Of a stretch of DNA of 64,000 bases, positions 1 to 10,535 are shown one piece after another. The translations under genes and the position numbers were made by a program. Below the pieces are notes generated by a model, which saw nothing but the letters and a program-made list of their open reading frames with translations, had not been told where the DNA came from and searched no databases. Each line of letters starts with the position of its first letter. The stretch's first letter is position 1. The stretch lies in contig CM049395.1 of the NCBI GenBank assembly GCA_026929865.2, positions 17,058,001 through 17,122,000 of the forward strand, in the 5' to 3' direction. Origin of the DNA: Hyperoplus lanceolatus. Its lineage: Eukaryota; Chordata; Actinopteri; Uranoscopiformes; Ammodytidae.

Positions 1-780
1 TGGTGGTGGTGGGGTTATGGTATGGGCAGGCATCTGTTATGGACAAAGAACACAGGTGCATTTTATTGATGGCATTTTGAATGCACAGAGATACCGTGAT
101 GAGATCCTGAGGCCCATTGTTCTGCCATACATCCATGAACATCACCTCACGTTTCAGCAAGATAATGCACGGCCCCATGTTGCAAGGATCTGTACACAAT
201 TCTTGGAAGCTGACAATGTCCCAGTTCTTGCATGGCCAGCATACTCACCGGACATGTCACCCATTGGGCATGTTTGGGATGTGCTTGACCGGCGTATACG
301 ACAGCATGCACCACTTCCCACTAATATCCAGCAACTTCGCACAGCCATTGAAGAGGAGTGGACCAACATTCCACAGGCCACAATTGACAATCTGATAAAC
401 TCTATGCGAAGAAGATGTGTTGCACTGCATGAGGCAAATGGTGGTCACACCAGATACTGACCAGATATAGTCCCCAGACCCCCAATAAAGCAAAAAAATG
501 CACATTTCAGAGTGGCCTTTTATTGTGGACAGTCTAAGGCACACCTGTGCACTAATCATGATGTCAGATCAGCATCTTGATGTGGCACACCTGTGAGGTG
601 GGATGGATTATCTCAGCAAAGCAGAAGTGCTGACTATCACACATTTAGACAGATTTGTGAACAACGTTTGAGAGAAATGGTAATATTGTGTATCTGGAAT
701 GAATTTTAAATCTTTAAGTCCATCTCATGAAAAATGGGAGGATAAACAAAAGTGTTGCGTTTATATTTTTGTTGAGTGTA
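1..780 (+). mobile_element. Tc1-like transposon, 3' part (cut by window start)
   Basis: This is the right part of the same Tc1/mariner family that is complete at 15197-16827. It holds the transposase C-terminal half followed by a long right terminal inverted repeat ending in GTTGAGTG then TA. The inverted repeat matches the right end of the complete copy almost base for base, including the run near 690-780. The left end lies outside the window. Confidence 0.93.
2..460 (+). pseudogene. Tc1-like transposase, C-terminal fragment, catalytic Glu changed
   Basis: The frame is open from the window edge to a natural stop after the conserved ending EANGGHTRY. It includes GGGVMVWAGI, the second catalytic Asp in QQDNARPH and the region SPDMSPIGHVWD. 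In the sister copy at 15495-16508 this motif reads SPIEHVWD, so the third catalytic acid of the DDE triad is Gly here. The fragment is otherwise free of stops, so this copy is younger-looking than its sister but should be catalytically dead. The N-terminal DNA-binding half is outside the window. Confidence 0.9.
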
Positions 781-1748
781 GTTGAGATTTTGGAGGTGTT
801 AAAATCTCTCCTGTGAGCTGCGATAAAACCAGACTCTTCCCTGCATCTCTGCAAAACAATTAAATGTCACTTTGGAGAAGTGTCGTTCAGCTCTTAATGA
901 GTTTGGAAGCATTTGGTGCAGGGATGTGTCAATAATCATTATGAGTGCTAATGTACCTCAGTAAAAAATAAAAACCTCATGGCAAGTTTTTATGACTGTA
1001 ATTATAACAGGAAAACATCACACAAAGGTCTGGGCCCACTGGCTTGACAGTAAATATATATTTAGCGTGGCAAAAACGGTGCTCAACACTTTCTGTTAAA
1101 AAAGAAGGTATTTCCTTATAACTGTAAACTGGAATAAAGCTGATTTCTGTCATTGAAGTAGCAACATTGTCATACTGTTGGTTTTCATCATATTTATCAA
1201 TAATAATGATATATGATGTAATATGTGCCGAGTATCATTAAATAATAATTGAATAATAATCTTTTTTTGGTGTAGTGTGAAATTTGCACGTCTATATGCC
1301 TGATTTGAGAGCATTTCTCATTTATGCCTAAACTGAGAGGCTGTATTGGTACAATTGAAACAATTAATATCCCATCTTATCTAGCTCATGCTTCTGTTTT
1401 GCTGCTGTTTTTGCATTTTGTGAATTCAGTGTTTTTCTGAGAATTGTCGAAAAATGTTTCAGCTTTTTCAAAGGGTAAAAGAAAGTCACAGAGTAGGAGT
1501 CACTTGTTATATTTCCCCTGGCATCTATTTTCATTTGCACCCCCTCTGGTTTCACACCCCTGTCGGACACAAATTAACAGTAAGCTAAAATGTCTGAATA
1601 AGTCCAGGATTGTGCTGTGTGTTGGAAAATAGTCCTGTGCCTGAATTGAGAGAACCCCCATTTTCTAATGTTCTGGCGTTCCATGCATAAAACGTCATCA
1701 CACCAGGTCGGATTTAGTTATGTTTCACTGCGAATCGACCAGAGATCC
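781..1748. other. Stretch without recognised features
   Basis: AT-rich sequence between the Tc1 end and the hAT at 1757. No coding region, terminal repeat or known repeat was recognised. The short open frames here have no familiar motif. It is probably upstream intron of znf609 or older decayed repeat. Confidence 0.5.
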
Positions 1749-1756
1749 CTTTCCCC

Positions 1757-2446
1757 TAGAGGTGTACACGTGTAACCGTTTAGGAAAAATCAATATACGA
1801 AAACCGTTTTAATTTTTTTTTTTTTTCAAATTTCAAATTTTCTTTTTTTCGAAGTTTTTAAATATGTTCTGGAGACACGCATTTATTGATTTTACATCAC
1901 TAATAAACTAATTGGGGATGATAAAAGCTAGTCTGCCGAATTGGTCTGTCCCTCGGCGAGTGTGTGAGTGTGTGTATCGGCACACACACACACACACAGG
2001 GAGTCGCCGTGTTGGGGCTCGACTCACAGCCACTGGAAGAGTGATGAAAGATAACCTAAAGATTAAAGTTACCCTGTTGACGTGAACTACGCTCGTAAGT
2101 AGCCCGAACTTTATAACACCTGTTCAACCTGCATAAACGTGGACATGTAGAAATGTGCTATATTAATCAGGAAATTAATGAAGGGCGATAATGACGGCGC
2201 GTGTGACAGGTGAACGTGTGTGTGTGTGTGTGTGTGTGTTTGTGCCTGTGCCATGGACCTATGTGTAAACGAGCGTAGTTAATGTCAACTGTGTGTTTAC
2301 AGGCAAACGAACGTGTGTGTCTGTGTGTGCGCGCGCGCCTACAAGACGGCGGGTGCACAAGGACAATGACGTCACGGTTAACCGTGTACACGAAAAAAAT
2401 CTGTCGTGTACACGGTTAGACATTTTTGTAAACGTTCACACCCCTA
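1757..2446. mobile_element. Non-autonomous hAT element, 8-bp TSD CTTTCCCC
   Basis: The element starts TAGAGGTGTACACG and ends CGTTCACACCCCTA, an imperfect inverted repeat. It is flanked by an exact 8-bp direct repeat CTTTCCCC at 1749-1756 and 2447-2454. An 8-bp duplication and TAG..CTA ends fit the hAT superfamily. The 690-bp interior has CA and TG runs (about 1980-1998 and 2218-2240) and no transposase. Sub-terminal copies of a GTACACG motif lie near both ends and could be transposase sites, which is inference. Confidence 0.88.
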
Positions 2447-2454
2447 CTTTCCCC

Positions 2455-3055
2455 CGTGTTTTTCTGCACTTTGTTCATTGCAGCTTATGTGGCATTGGTG
2501 ATGGATTGCTGAATGAAACTGGATCTGTGAGAAAAGGACAAGCACTCTGGGAGTTGAACAGCCTGCATGCCTTTCGCTCAACAGTGCACTCGCTGGGACA
2601 TTTCCTCAGTGGGGCTTTTTCAAAAGGGCTTGCGCTGCAAGTTCCAGCTAAGGGCAGTACAGTAGGTCAACTGCAGATAGTTACAACTTTTCTTTTGTGG
2701 AGGTGTTGGACAAATTACACCTCACAACTGTTTACCCAGTCAGACAGGGACAGCTGAATCTCCACACCCTCCAAAACCTGCCATTGACTGTTGTTCCTTT
2801 TAGGAGCCATCTGTGAGGAATAAGCCGCCACGGTGATCAAGTCATTGTTCAACAGTTTTACCTCTGTCACTGCTGGGATTGATATGAATAGCCCCTTAAC
2901 TGAATCAACGTGAGCTCTGTGCATTGTGTGTTTCAGCTTCCATTTTGTACTGTTGTCCTTGTGAGGGCTGAGTAATGATATGAGTGCAAAATAACTTATT
3001 TTCTGTCTTCAACAACAACAACAACCCAAATTTAAAGATTAGGACATTCACATGG
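2455..3055. other. Stretch without recognised features
   Basis: About 600 bp between two hAT elements. It contains an open frame that looks accidental and an (AAC)n run near 3010. No repeat ends or gene motifs were recognised. Confidence 0.5.
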
Positions 3056-3344
3056 GTATACTGTAGGGCTGCAGCTATCGAATATTTTAGTAATCGATTA
3101 TTCTACCGATTATTCCATCGATTAATCGAGTAATCGGATAAAACATACATTGCTCAATTGAAAAGTAATTATAAATAAACATGAGAAAATAACACATGCC
3201 AATTAATAATGAACAACCAATTTGTTTCCTTTTTTGAAAAATCAACATTTTTTATTTCAAAAATGCATGGAGTAGCAAACCATATTTTCTACCAAAAGTA
3301 CCAATTTAGTTACTTTCCCATTGTTTATCAGTCTGTACTTGTAC

Positions 3345-3435
3345 TAGGGCTGTACGGTATGGCCTAAAATGTATATCACGGTATAATTTGAAGCATAGAC
3401 GGTAACGGTATTATATCACGGTATTTTCATTTATC
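3345..3435 (+). mobile_element. Unpaired hAT-type end inside the 3064-4798 element
   Basis: TAGGGCTGTACGGTATGGCC followed by repeated TATCACGGTAT words looks like the start of another hAT family. No matching right end was found before 4798, so this is a fragment or a truncated nested insertion. Confidence 0.5.
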
Positions 3436-4612
3436 TTTAAATGAATGCTTGTGAAGAGGTAAAATACTTGCTATTACTATAGGCCTATACTCTTGTATTT
3501 ATAGGACATCTATTGCTTATAAAATAAATGCAATTTGAATTAACTAGTAGAGCACAGTAACACAACACAGAATAAATTATCCAAATTGTTCAAGATGTTT
3601 TTGACTAATCAAAAAACAAGTGTTACACTTGCCCCCGTTCTCCCATACGGAGGGATTTAAACAACATTAATTGTGCAATCTGCAATGTTCTGCTCTGTGG
3701 ATGGGTATGGGAGGGGGTCAATATGTTTGTATATGTAAAGCACTCTATGCTGACTTTTTGTGTATGAAAATGACTCTATATAGTAAGTTTGATTTGACTA
3801 TGACTCACTGGGGATGCTGCTGATGCTCTGGTGGCTGCCTTTTCTTTTACAATCGGTTTATGGTTCTATCATCTCTTAACTTCCATTTCAGTTTTTAAAC
3901 ACCTTGTGTGGTGCTTATTTTTTATAAAAACTGACGTGAAAACCTTGCGCGCACAGAACAGTTTCCGCGAGTGGACAAGCTTCATCGCGAGGAGCATTTC
4001 TCACCGGGCTGTGAGTGAGGAGCGCAGCCTGGCCCTCTCTAGGCGCGCGCAAGTGTTGTTCAACACTCGCTTACGTTTGTAGTTTGTCAGACTGGTCGCT
4101 CTTTATGTCATGACTGGATGAAGCTTTTCCCCTCGCGGATGCAATGCTTTGTACACCGCGAGGAGCATTTCTCAGCGGGCTGTGAGTGACGAGAACGAGC
4201 CCGACCGTCTTGAGGCGCGCGTAAACCAGTGTTCAACACGCTCACGGTCGCAGTATGAAAAACTGATCGCTCTTTATAGGTCACAGTGTTTGTTATTTTC
4301 GTATAGTGTTTTAAGATGTGAGTTGTTCAGTGCGGATGACATTATAGCTGTCAGTCAGCCGGAGCGTCTGTTAGGTGAAGTTTACTTTTCCTTCTCCCTC
4401 CCTTCTCCCCTCGCGTGCAAGTTGGCGCAGTAAACTATCATTCCACGGTTGAAACGTGCTTTCCCTGAGTTTGTTTTGCATCACCTGTTTGAGTAAGTGC
4501 ATGGGGTTTCCCGATCACTGTATAAGTTATAATTTATGCACGTTATCAAACGGTCGCGATTCGCCGTTCGCAGCAGCTGTTTAATGTCTATGGCCGCGTC
4601 TGTCTGCTCAGT

Positions 4613-4690
4613 GTCACACTAAAAATGGTCCGTGCGGAAAACCGTTCTGTGGGTTGCGTCACACTAAAAATGGTCCGTGCGGAAAACCGT
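4613..4690 (+). repeat. Two 33-bp direct repeats
   Basis: The unit GTCACACTAAAAATGGTCCG followed by TGCGGAAAACCGT occurs at 4613-4645 and again, identical, at 4658-4690. It lies inside the hAT at 3064-4798, close to its right end. The identity suggests a recent local duplication. Confidence 0.9.
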
Positions 4691-4859
4691 GACCTCAACT
4701 GTAAAATTAAATAAACGATGACTCGAGGCAAGAAAAATTAATCGATCCTTTTTTGTAATCAAATTACTCGAATCAATCAATGAATCGTTTCAGCTCTAGT
4801 ATACTGTAACCGTTAATCCCAAGGAAGATAAAATGTAGTCTTGGTATGTTGTCTCATAA

Positions 4860-5195
4860 TAGGGCTGTGTCAAAAAATCGATATGGCGATATATCGCGAT
4901 ACTTAGTTTTGCAATATCAGTATCGATTTTTATAACTAAAAAGAGAAACAGATGAAATCGGGCAGAAAGTGAATGAAATGCAGAGAACAACCACGGGTCA
5001 GATTCAAACCCAGGCCTGAGCCTTTAGGATACTGACTATTGAAGTTAGATTAATTTAGTTTGTAAAACTATACTTAAGATTCACTGTGTCCTCATACATT
5101 TCTGTTCCTTGTATTCACTGACAATAAGGCATAGTACTTGTTGTGCATATGCTCCTTATTTACATACGTTCAGTGACACAAAAGCAAAATGATGT
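4860..5195 (+). mobile_element. Non-autonomous hAT-like family B with captured SINE piece (copy 1)
   Basis: It starts TAGGGCTGTGTCAAAAAATC, a typical hAT-type end. The same sequence appears in reverse orientation at 36735-37125. The interior holds, on the minus strand, a tRNA B-box-like segment (GGGTTTGAATCTGACCCGTG read on the minus strand) and the rest of a SINE-like unit. The right boundary is set by where the two copies stop matching (CACAAAAG). No target duplication was resolved. Confidence 0.7.
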
Positions 5196-5223
5196 GTTTT
5201 CATGTTCAATGTTTCCTGTCCAG

Positions 5224-6525
5224 TAGGGCTGGGCGATTAATTGAATTTCGATTTTGGTTACAATTTTGGCTTCCCTCGATCATGAAAACAAGATAATCGT
5301 AATAAAACGGTTATTGTGCGGCACGCCGGGTCATGTGTAGTAAGTGCAGCGCACCCTTCTGTCTCCACCTGCGCTCCGCCCCGCCCCCGTCCGAACACTG
5401 TCGCTTTCAGCGATTCCAGTGCAATTGTTTATTCAGCATAAAGTTTAAACGCTCGTCCAGGATGTTACACCGAAAGACAAAAGCCTTGCGCGATTGAAGC
5501 AGCGTTTCACTCGGTGAAACATGGTGTGAGTGAGACACTGTGATGGCGGTGGGTAACTGTGTCATTCACTGTGAGAACTTGCCGGTGTGAGCCGCCGTGC
5601 AGAAAAGCTCTGTGGCTTTACGGGTAAAATGATAGTCGGGGATTCCTGCACGTTAACGTTGTTGAGGGGAAAGGCTTCCGCTTTCTGATTGCATTTCTCG
5701 AGCCTTAATATATTGTGCCATGTCGGCAAACTATCTGCGCAACAAGAGCAAATATACAGTGAGACGCACCCCCTCCGTTAGTTTCAGTCTACAGACAAAA
5801 AGTTACAACCAGCACCTAAGCAGCATTCGGCCACTGAAAAAGTTCGGCCGAAAATGGCAAAATAAGTCATTTTCGGTTTCGGCCCGGAACAGTTAAAAAG
5901 CCGAACAACATTACCGAAAATTGGCGAACTAAATGACACTAAGGAAATATGTTTTTAAAAGAGCTGCGCGCTTGTAAACCAGCAAATGGCAGTAAAGAGA
6001 GACGTAACCGTGTATGCGAGTCCATGTCTCTTTGTGAGCGCGCAGCAGGAGCAGTTTGGAGCGTGCATGAAAATGTCAGAGTCCAGTGTAGGAGCATTTT
6101 TTCAAACTGGATGAAACACGGCGCAGACAGTGCAATGCTTTATGCAGCATAAAGTTAAAACACTCGTTTAAGACTGATGTTTAATCACCAGAGCCATGTC
6201 GGCAAACTGACAGCGCGACTAAATATATGTCCAGCGAGCCGCTTCCCCCCTAGTAATCTAGTAAAATGTTAATTTTACTAGATTGGAAGGTTTTACTGTT
6301 CATTTATTTATTTAGGGTTGCTTTTTAGTTGTAGGCTATGTTTGAGGAGAACATTTGGGAGTTCATGTATGCAATGTTGAAAGAATTGACTAAATAATAA
6401 ACAAAACTGCAAAAGCCTCTTTCGGTATTCGGTTTTGGTCTTTCAGCCAATTGTTTAATTTCATTCTGTTTCGGCCAAGAATTTGCATTTCGGTATCGCG
6501 AAGTCCTTGACGATACCCAGCCCTA
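5224..6525. mobile_element. Composite of hAT-type fragments
   Basis: The left end TAGGGCTGGGCGATTAATTG belongs to the same family as the element at 23534-24422, and the match runs through the next few hundred bases in inverted orientation. The right end ACGATACCCAGCCCTA belongs to another hAT-type family rich in TTCGGT words (5820-5930 and 6415-6500). The flanking 8-mers differ (CTGTCCAG and TCTCATAA), so the two ends are not one insertion. It is a chimera or two partly deleted elements. Confidence 0.65.
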
Positions 6526-6848
6526 TCTCATAACTGGACGGATGGGTATAGAATATTGCTTTGGTCTTTTTTAATCATCGAGAATAATGTGAAGAAGCAG
6601 AAAATATGCGGATGAATTCTTTTTGGATGCGGTCATAGTTATTAGCGAGGTTTCAGGATTTGAATTGATAAAACCATCAGGAGAAGCCATATTTATACAC
6701 GGCTAATAGTCTTGGTATGTGAGCTGAATGTGTAATAAGATTGTGGTCTTCATAGTGTCTTCATAGTCTACGGTTTGTAATTTAATTAAAAAGTAGGATT
6801 TAAATTATCGTTCTTAAAACTATATGTGTGTGTGTGTATGTATATATG

Positions 6849-6852
<4 letters not shown>

Positions 6853-6902
<50 letters not shown>
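6853..6902. repeat. (TA)n microsatellite
   Basis: Nearly pure TA repeat of about 45 bp, preceded by a TGTA-rich run. Confidence 0.95.
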
Positions 6903-6904
<2 letters not shown>

Positions 6905-7088
6905 AATTGTTTTTTGTTTTATTTTTATTTTCTGTAACAGTAACTGTGTATCTGAATCCGAATTTGATGAAAATGGGGGCGGGACCTGATAAGCCTTTGG
7001 CTTCTTCCGTCTCCCTTCGGACAACACAAAGTATGATGTATGAATATTTGCAAGAGAAAATTGAGTATTGTGTGGAATTGTCCGAAAG

Positions 7089-7132
7089 AATAATAAATAA
7101 ATAATAAATAAATAAATAAATAAATAAATAAA
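7089..7132. repeat. (AAAT)n microsatellite
   Basis: Tetranucleotide AATA repeat of about ten units with one interruption. Confidence 0.95.
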
Positions 7133-8180
7133 GAAAACACCTTTTTAGCAAGTAGACTTGATATCTCAGTAACTAACAATATGGTAAAAGTTCCTAACAA
7201 AGTAACATTTAAATATATTTTAAACAGCCTCATGTTTCCTCTGATAATCATATGATGATGATGATCATCACCTTTAACAGCAAACGAGACCATCAGTGCA
7301 AAGAAAGGCGTTTTTAAATAGTTTTTATTACTGCTTTTGGTCTGGTCGCACACCCAGTCCGATTTTCGGTTCGCTCGTGCAGGCTCTATGGTCCCATATC
7401 CGTATTGGTCGCAGATTTCAGTGTGGCGCAGCAACGTGAATTGAGAAGCCTATCCCTCCAGGTGAGGGAAGGGGAGCGGGAGCCTTGTTTGAGACAGTTA
7501 TTTGTCATCATAATGACTGATAACGGGGCTGAACAATCAAAGAAAAAAAAGAAAATGCAATGAAGAAAAGCTAAAAGGGAGAGTGATATAGGCTACGGGC
7601 GGGACCAGGGCGTTGCCAAGCAACGTGTATACAATTTCACGAGAGCGAAACTAGACTGCAGTGTTTACTCCTAAATGAATGAGCGGTTGGTACTAACACA
7701 AAGTTTGCTTTGCTTCACCATCATCAGATAACCATTATCTGAAATACTCATTATTTACAACAATATAAACTAGGGCTGTCAAATTAACGCGTTAATTTCA
7801 ATTAATTAATCACAGAAAAATTAACGCGATTAAAAAAATTAACGCAGATTAATCGCACTTCTATAATGCCCTTTGACCCGGTGCAAAAGTGGTGCGTAGC
7901 TGCACCGAGCTGCACCTGAAGCAGACACAGCCCGCGCGGGTGAAAGGGAGAAAAGTAAAGAGAGAAGCAGGGGAAAGGGGCCGAGGGCTCTATAGACGGT
8001 TTAATAAGCATGAAGGTCTTCATGACATCTTACTTTATTCTCCGCAGCCAGTGTCTGTGCATTATTGATTTAGTGGGTGCAACAATGTAGGCTAGGTTCA
8101 AAACAGTATCTCTCAATCTTTCTCCCCGTGTCTCAATTTTGTTTGCTAGCTGTCTCGTCGTCCGCGTAAACGTGTGTGTC

Positions 8181-8772
8181 AAGTCAAGTCAAGTCAAGTT
8201 TATTTATATAGCACATTTACAGACGGCTAAGCCCCACCAAAGTGCTTCACATAAAGAACAATTAGTGCAGTAAAAACAGGATTTTAACACAATTAAAAAG
8301 AAACAAATAAGAAAATAAAAACAACAACAACACAGAGGTTAAAACGACAATGCCTGCAGGAGTAGTCTAGTAGAAGGCAAGAGAGAAGAGGTGGGTTTTT
8401 AAAAGTGATTTAAAAACATTTAGGGACTGTGCTGCACGGATGTGGAGGGGAAGGCTGTTCCAGAGCCTGGGGGCTGCGACCGCAAAGGCTCTGTCACCCC
8501 TGGTCTTTAGCCTGGATCTGGGCACCTCAAGCAGCAGTTGGTCAGCTGACCGTAGTGCTCTGGTGTGGGTGAGGTGGTGTAGGAGGTCAGAGAGGTAAGT
8601 AGGGGCCAGACCATGGAGGGATTTGAAAACGGTTAGAAGGAGTTTGAAGTCAATACGGTGACGGATGGGAAGCCAGTGGAGTGATGCAAGGACCGGGGTG
8701 ATGTGATCACGTTTTTTGGTGCAGGTGAGGAGTCGGGCGGCAGAGTTTTGTGTGTGTGTGTGTGTGCGTGTG
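8181..8772 (-). mobile_element. 5'-truncated LINE (L2/CR1-like), 10-bp TSD
   Basis: Read on the minus strand this is a LINE tail: reverse-transcriptase protein C-terminus, a short 3' untranslated region with a TGCTATATAAATAAACTTGA-type ending, then (CTTGA)n. A 10-bp direct repeat CGTGTGTGTC flanks it at 8171-8180 and 8773-8782. The 5' truncation is typical of target-primed insertion. It sits inside the hAT at 7771-9055. Clade is judged from the protein tail only. Confidence 0.85.
8367..8749 (-). pseudogene. LINE ORF2 C-terminal fragment
   Basis: The minus-strand frame reads NSAARLLTCTKKRDHITPVL, then LHWLPIRHRIDFKLL, SLHGLAPTYLSDLL, GDRAFAVAAPRLWNSLP and ends in LLKTHLFSLAFY before a stop. 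This is the widespread C-terminal region found after the reverse transcriptase in fish L2/CR1-like LINEs. The polymerase and endonuclease domains are missing because of 5' truncation. The frame is otherwise open, suggesting a fairly young insertion. Confidence 0.85.
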
Positions 8773-8886
8773 CGTGTGTGTCTCAATATTTTTGCCTATG
8801 AGTACGACGATGGTGAATGAATCGGCATAAGCATCTGTGGCAGTGCAGCGCTGTCTGTTGTGGAGACAGAAGTTACGAGAGACGGA

Positions 8887-8887
8887 G

Positions 8888-8927
<40 letters not shown>

Positions 8928-8928
8928 C
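8887..8928. repeat. (GA)n microsatellite
   Basis: GA repeat of about 40 bp with one interruption (GAAGAG), inside the hAT at 7771-9055. Confidence 0.93.
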
Positions 8929-9094
8929 TAGCAGGCTATACAGCTGTTTATAAACAGGTATAAAAGTGTCATAAAAGTATGCGATTAATTTAGATTAATT
9001 AATCACAGAGCCTGTAATTAATTAGATTAATTTTTTTAATTGCTTGACAGCCCTAATATAAACACAACTGCCGTCTCTCGTTCATTCGCTTTCT

Positions 9095-9250
9095 GTGAGG
9101 AGTCGGACACGTAATCTTTCAGCTCCGTGAGAGAGTGTAGTTAGGTGACACTGCTGCATCAACTCATTGCAATCAGGTGTGTGTGCCAGTGACTGGCATT
9201 AGTTGATGCAGTGTCAAAACCACTCTCACGGAGCCGAAAAGAGTCCTCAC
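9095..9250. repeat. Imperfect palindrome of about 156 bp
   Basis: The left arm contains GTGAGGAGTC, TTCAGCTCCGTGAGAGAGTG and GACACTGCTGCATCAACT. The right arm contains the complements AGTTGATGCAGTGTC, CACTCTCACGGAGCCGAA and GAGTCCTCAC in reverse order. The centre is GCCAGTGACTGGC. It could be a short foldback element or a remnant of a nested insertion. Confidence 0.8.
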
Positions 9251-9686
9251 ACTTTCAACACACGGACATGCACTATATTTCCCTTCTCAGTAAACACTCG
9301 CGCACCTGGCACGAGCTAGAAAACAGCTTTGCGACAGCGGGCGTCGTAAAAATACTACCGCTTTTGTCCAAAGGGGACGCCAACGTGCCATGTTACTCGT
9401 AGTGGCTTTAAGCAATGTGAATTTTAGTTGTTCCTTTGTTGAAATAATGTGTTTAGTTGCTTGTGAGTTCTAATCAAGGATGCATCCATGGCATGAATAT
9501 TCATACATTAATCAGCAAATGTTTGCTCACTAAAATACAGCAGAAAGAAGATATTCACCAGAAATTTAAGATTCATTACTAAAGCTGCAAAACAAAAAAT
9601 ACACAGTGGCTACCAATTTCAAAAAAGTAACATAACAGTTAGATAAATTAGATTAAAAAGATGTTTGCAACGCTCATCTGTCTACT
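9251..9686. other. Stretch without recognised features
   Basis: AT-rich sequence between the palindrome and the hAT at 9695. Nothing recognised. Confidence 0.5.
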
Positions 9687-10221
9687 GTTTGGCTTAGGGA
9701 TGCACCAATCCACTATTTTTAGTCCCGATCCGATTCCGATATCTGGGTTTTGGATATCAGCCGATACCGATACTGTCCGATACGATATCATAATTGTTAT
9801 AAAAAATTGATGGTGGTGATGTTATGTGTAAAGCTAGGAAGGCTTAAGCAATTCTAATTTAAAAGAGCAAGAAATATACAAATGCATATAGGCAGAATTA
9901 TAGCCATACAAAAAAAATCCTTCTCAATGATCACTTCTGACCCACTAGAATATGTGGTGGTCTGTTTGTCTAAACAGTCTTCCTCTCTCTGGCTGTATTT
10001 TACATAATAGAATTTGTCACAGTGCAGAAGCCTCTCCACTTCCTTGACTTGGGTTAGCTTTGGTTAGCTCACTGGCTAACAAACTGATATGTACTGCAGG
10101 GTTCAACATAACTTTTTTTCCTACTGGCCCGGCGGGTCAGTGGATCAACGTTTTACTGGCCCCTTGTATTTTTTCACTGGCCCTGGCAGTAAAAAATGTA
10201 TTAGCTTTTTTAGTGTGTGAT

Positions 10222-10325
<104 letters not shown>

Positions 10326-10535
10326 CTACAGTGAAGAAAATAAGTATTTGAACACCCTGCTATTTTGCAAGTTCTCCAGCTTAGAAATCATGGAGGGGTC
10401 TGAAATTTCCATGGTAGGTGCATGTCCACTGTGTGAGAGATAACCTAAAAAGAAAAATCCAGAAATCACAATCTATGATTTTTTTAACAATTTATTCGTG
10501 TGATACAGCTGAAAATAAGTATTTGAACACCAACG

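Larger units (their letters stand above)
3064..4798. mobile_element. hAT element, 8-bp TSD GTATACTG
   Basis: The left end is TAGGGCTGCAGCTATCG and the right end is CGTTTCAGCTCTA. The exact 8-bp direct repeat GTATACTG flanks it at 3056-3063 and 4799-4806. Both ends are rich in TCGATTA-type words. The 1.7-kb interior encodes no transposase I can read. It includes a diverged duplication: GCGAGGAGCATTTCTCA occurs near 3988 and again near 4160, followed in both by a GGGCTGTGAGTGA word. Confidence 0.88.
6526..7762. other. Non-coding stretch with microsatellites
   Basis: Apart from the TA and AAAT repeats listed separately, nothing was recognised here. The long frames on both strands around 6800-7430 cross the simple repeats and have low-complexity translations, so they are not treated as genes. 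Confidence 0.55.
7771..9055. mobile_element. hAT element, 8-bp TSD ATATAAAC, with LINE tail inside
   Basis: The left end is TAGGGCTGTCAAATTAACGC and the right end is GCTTGACAGCCCTA. The exact 8-bp duplication ATATAAAC lies at 7763-7770 and 9056-9063. Both ends contain ATTAACGCG or GATTAATT words. A 5'-truncated LINE (8181-8772) has been inserted, and a GA-rich microsatellite lies near 8887-8927. Without the LINE the element is about 0.68 kb with no transposase, so it is non-autonomous. Confidence 0.92.

Noticed and set aside
6786-7434. Overlapping long frames on both strands
   Set aside because: They run through TA and AAAT repeats, giving YIYIYI-type low-complexity translations.
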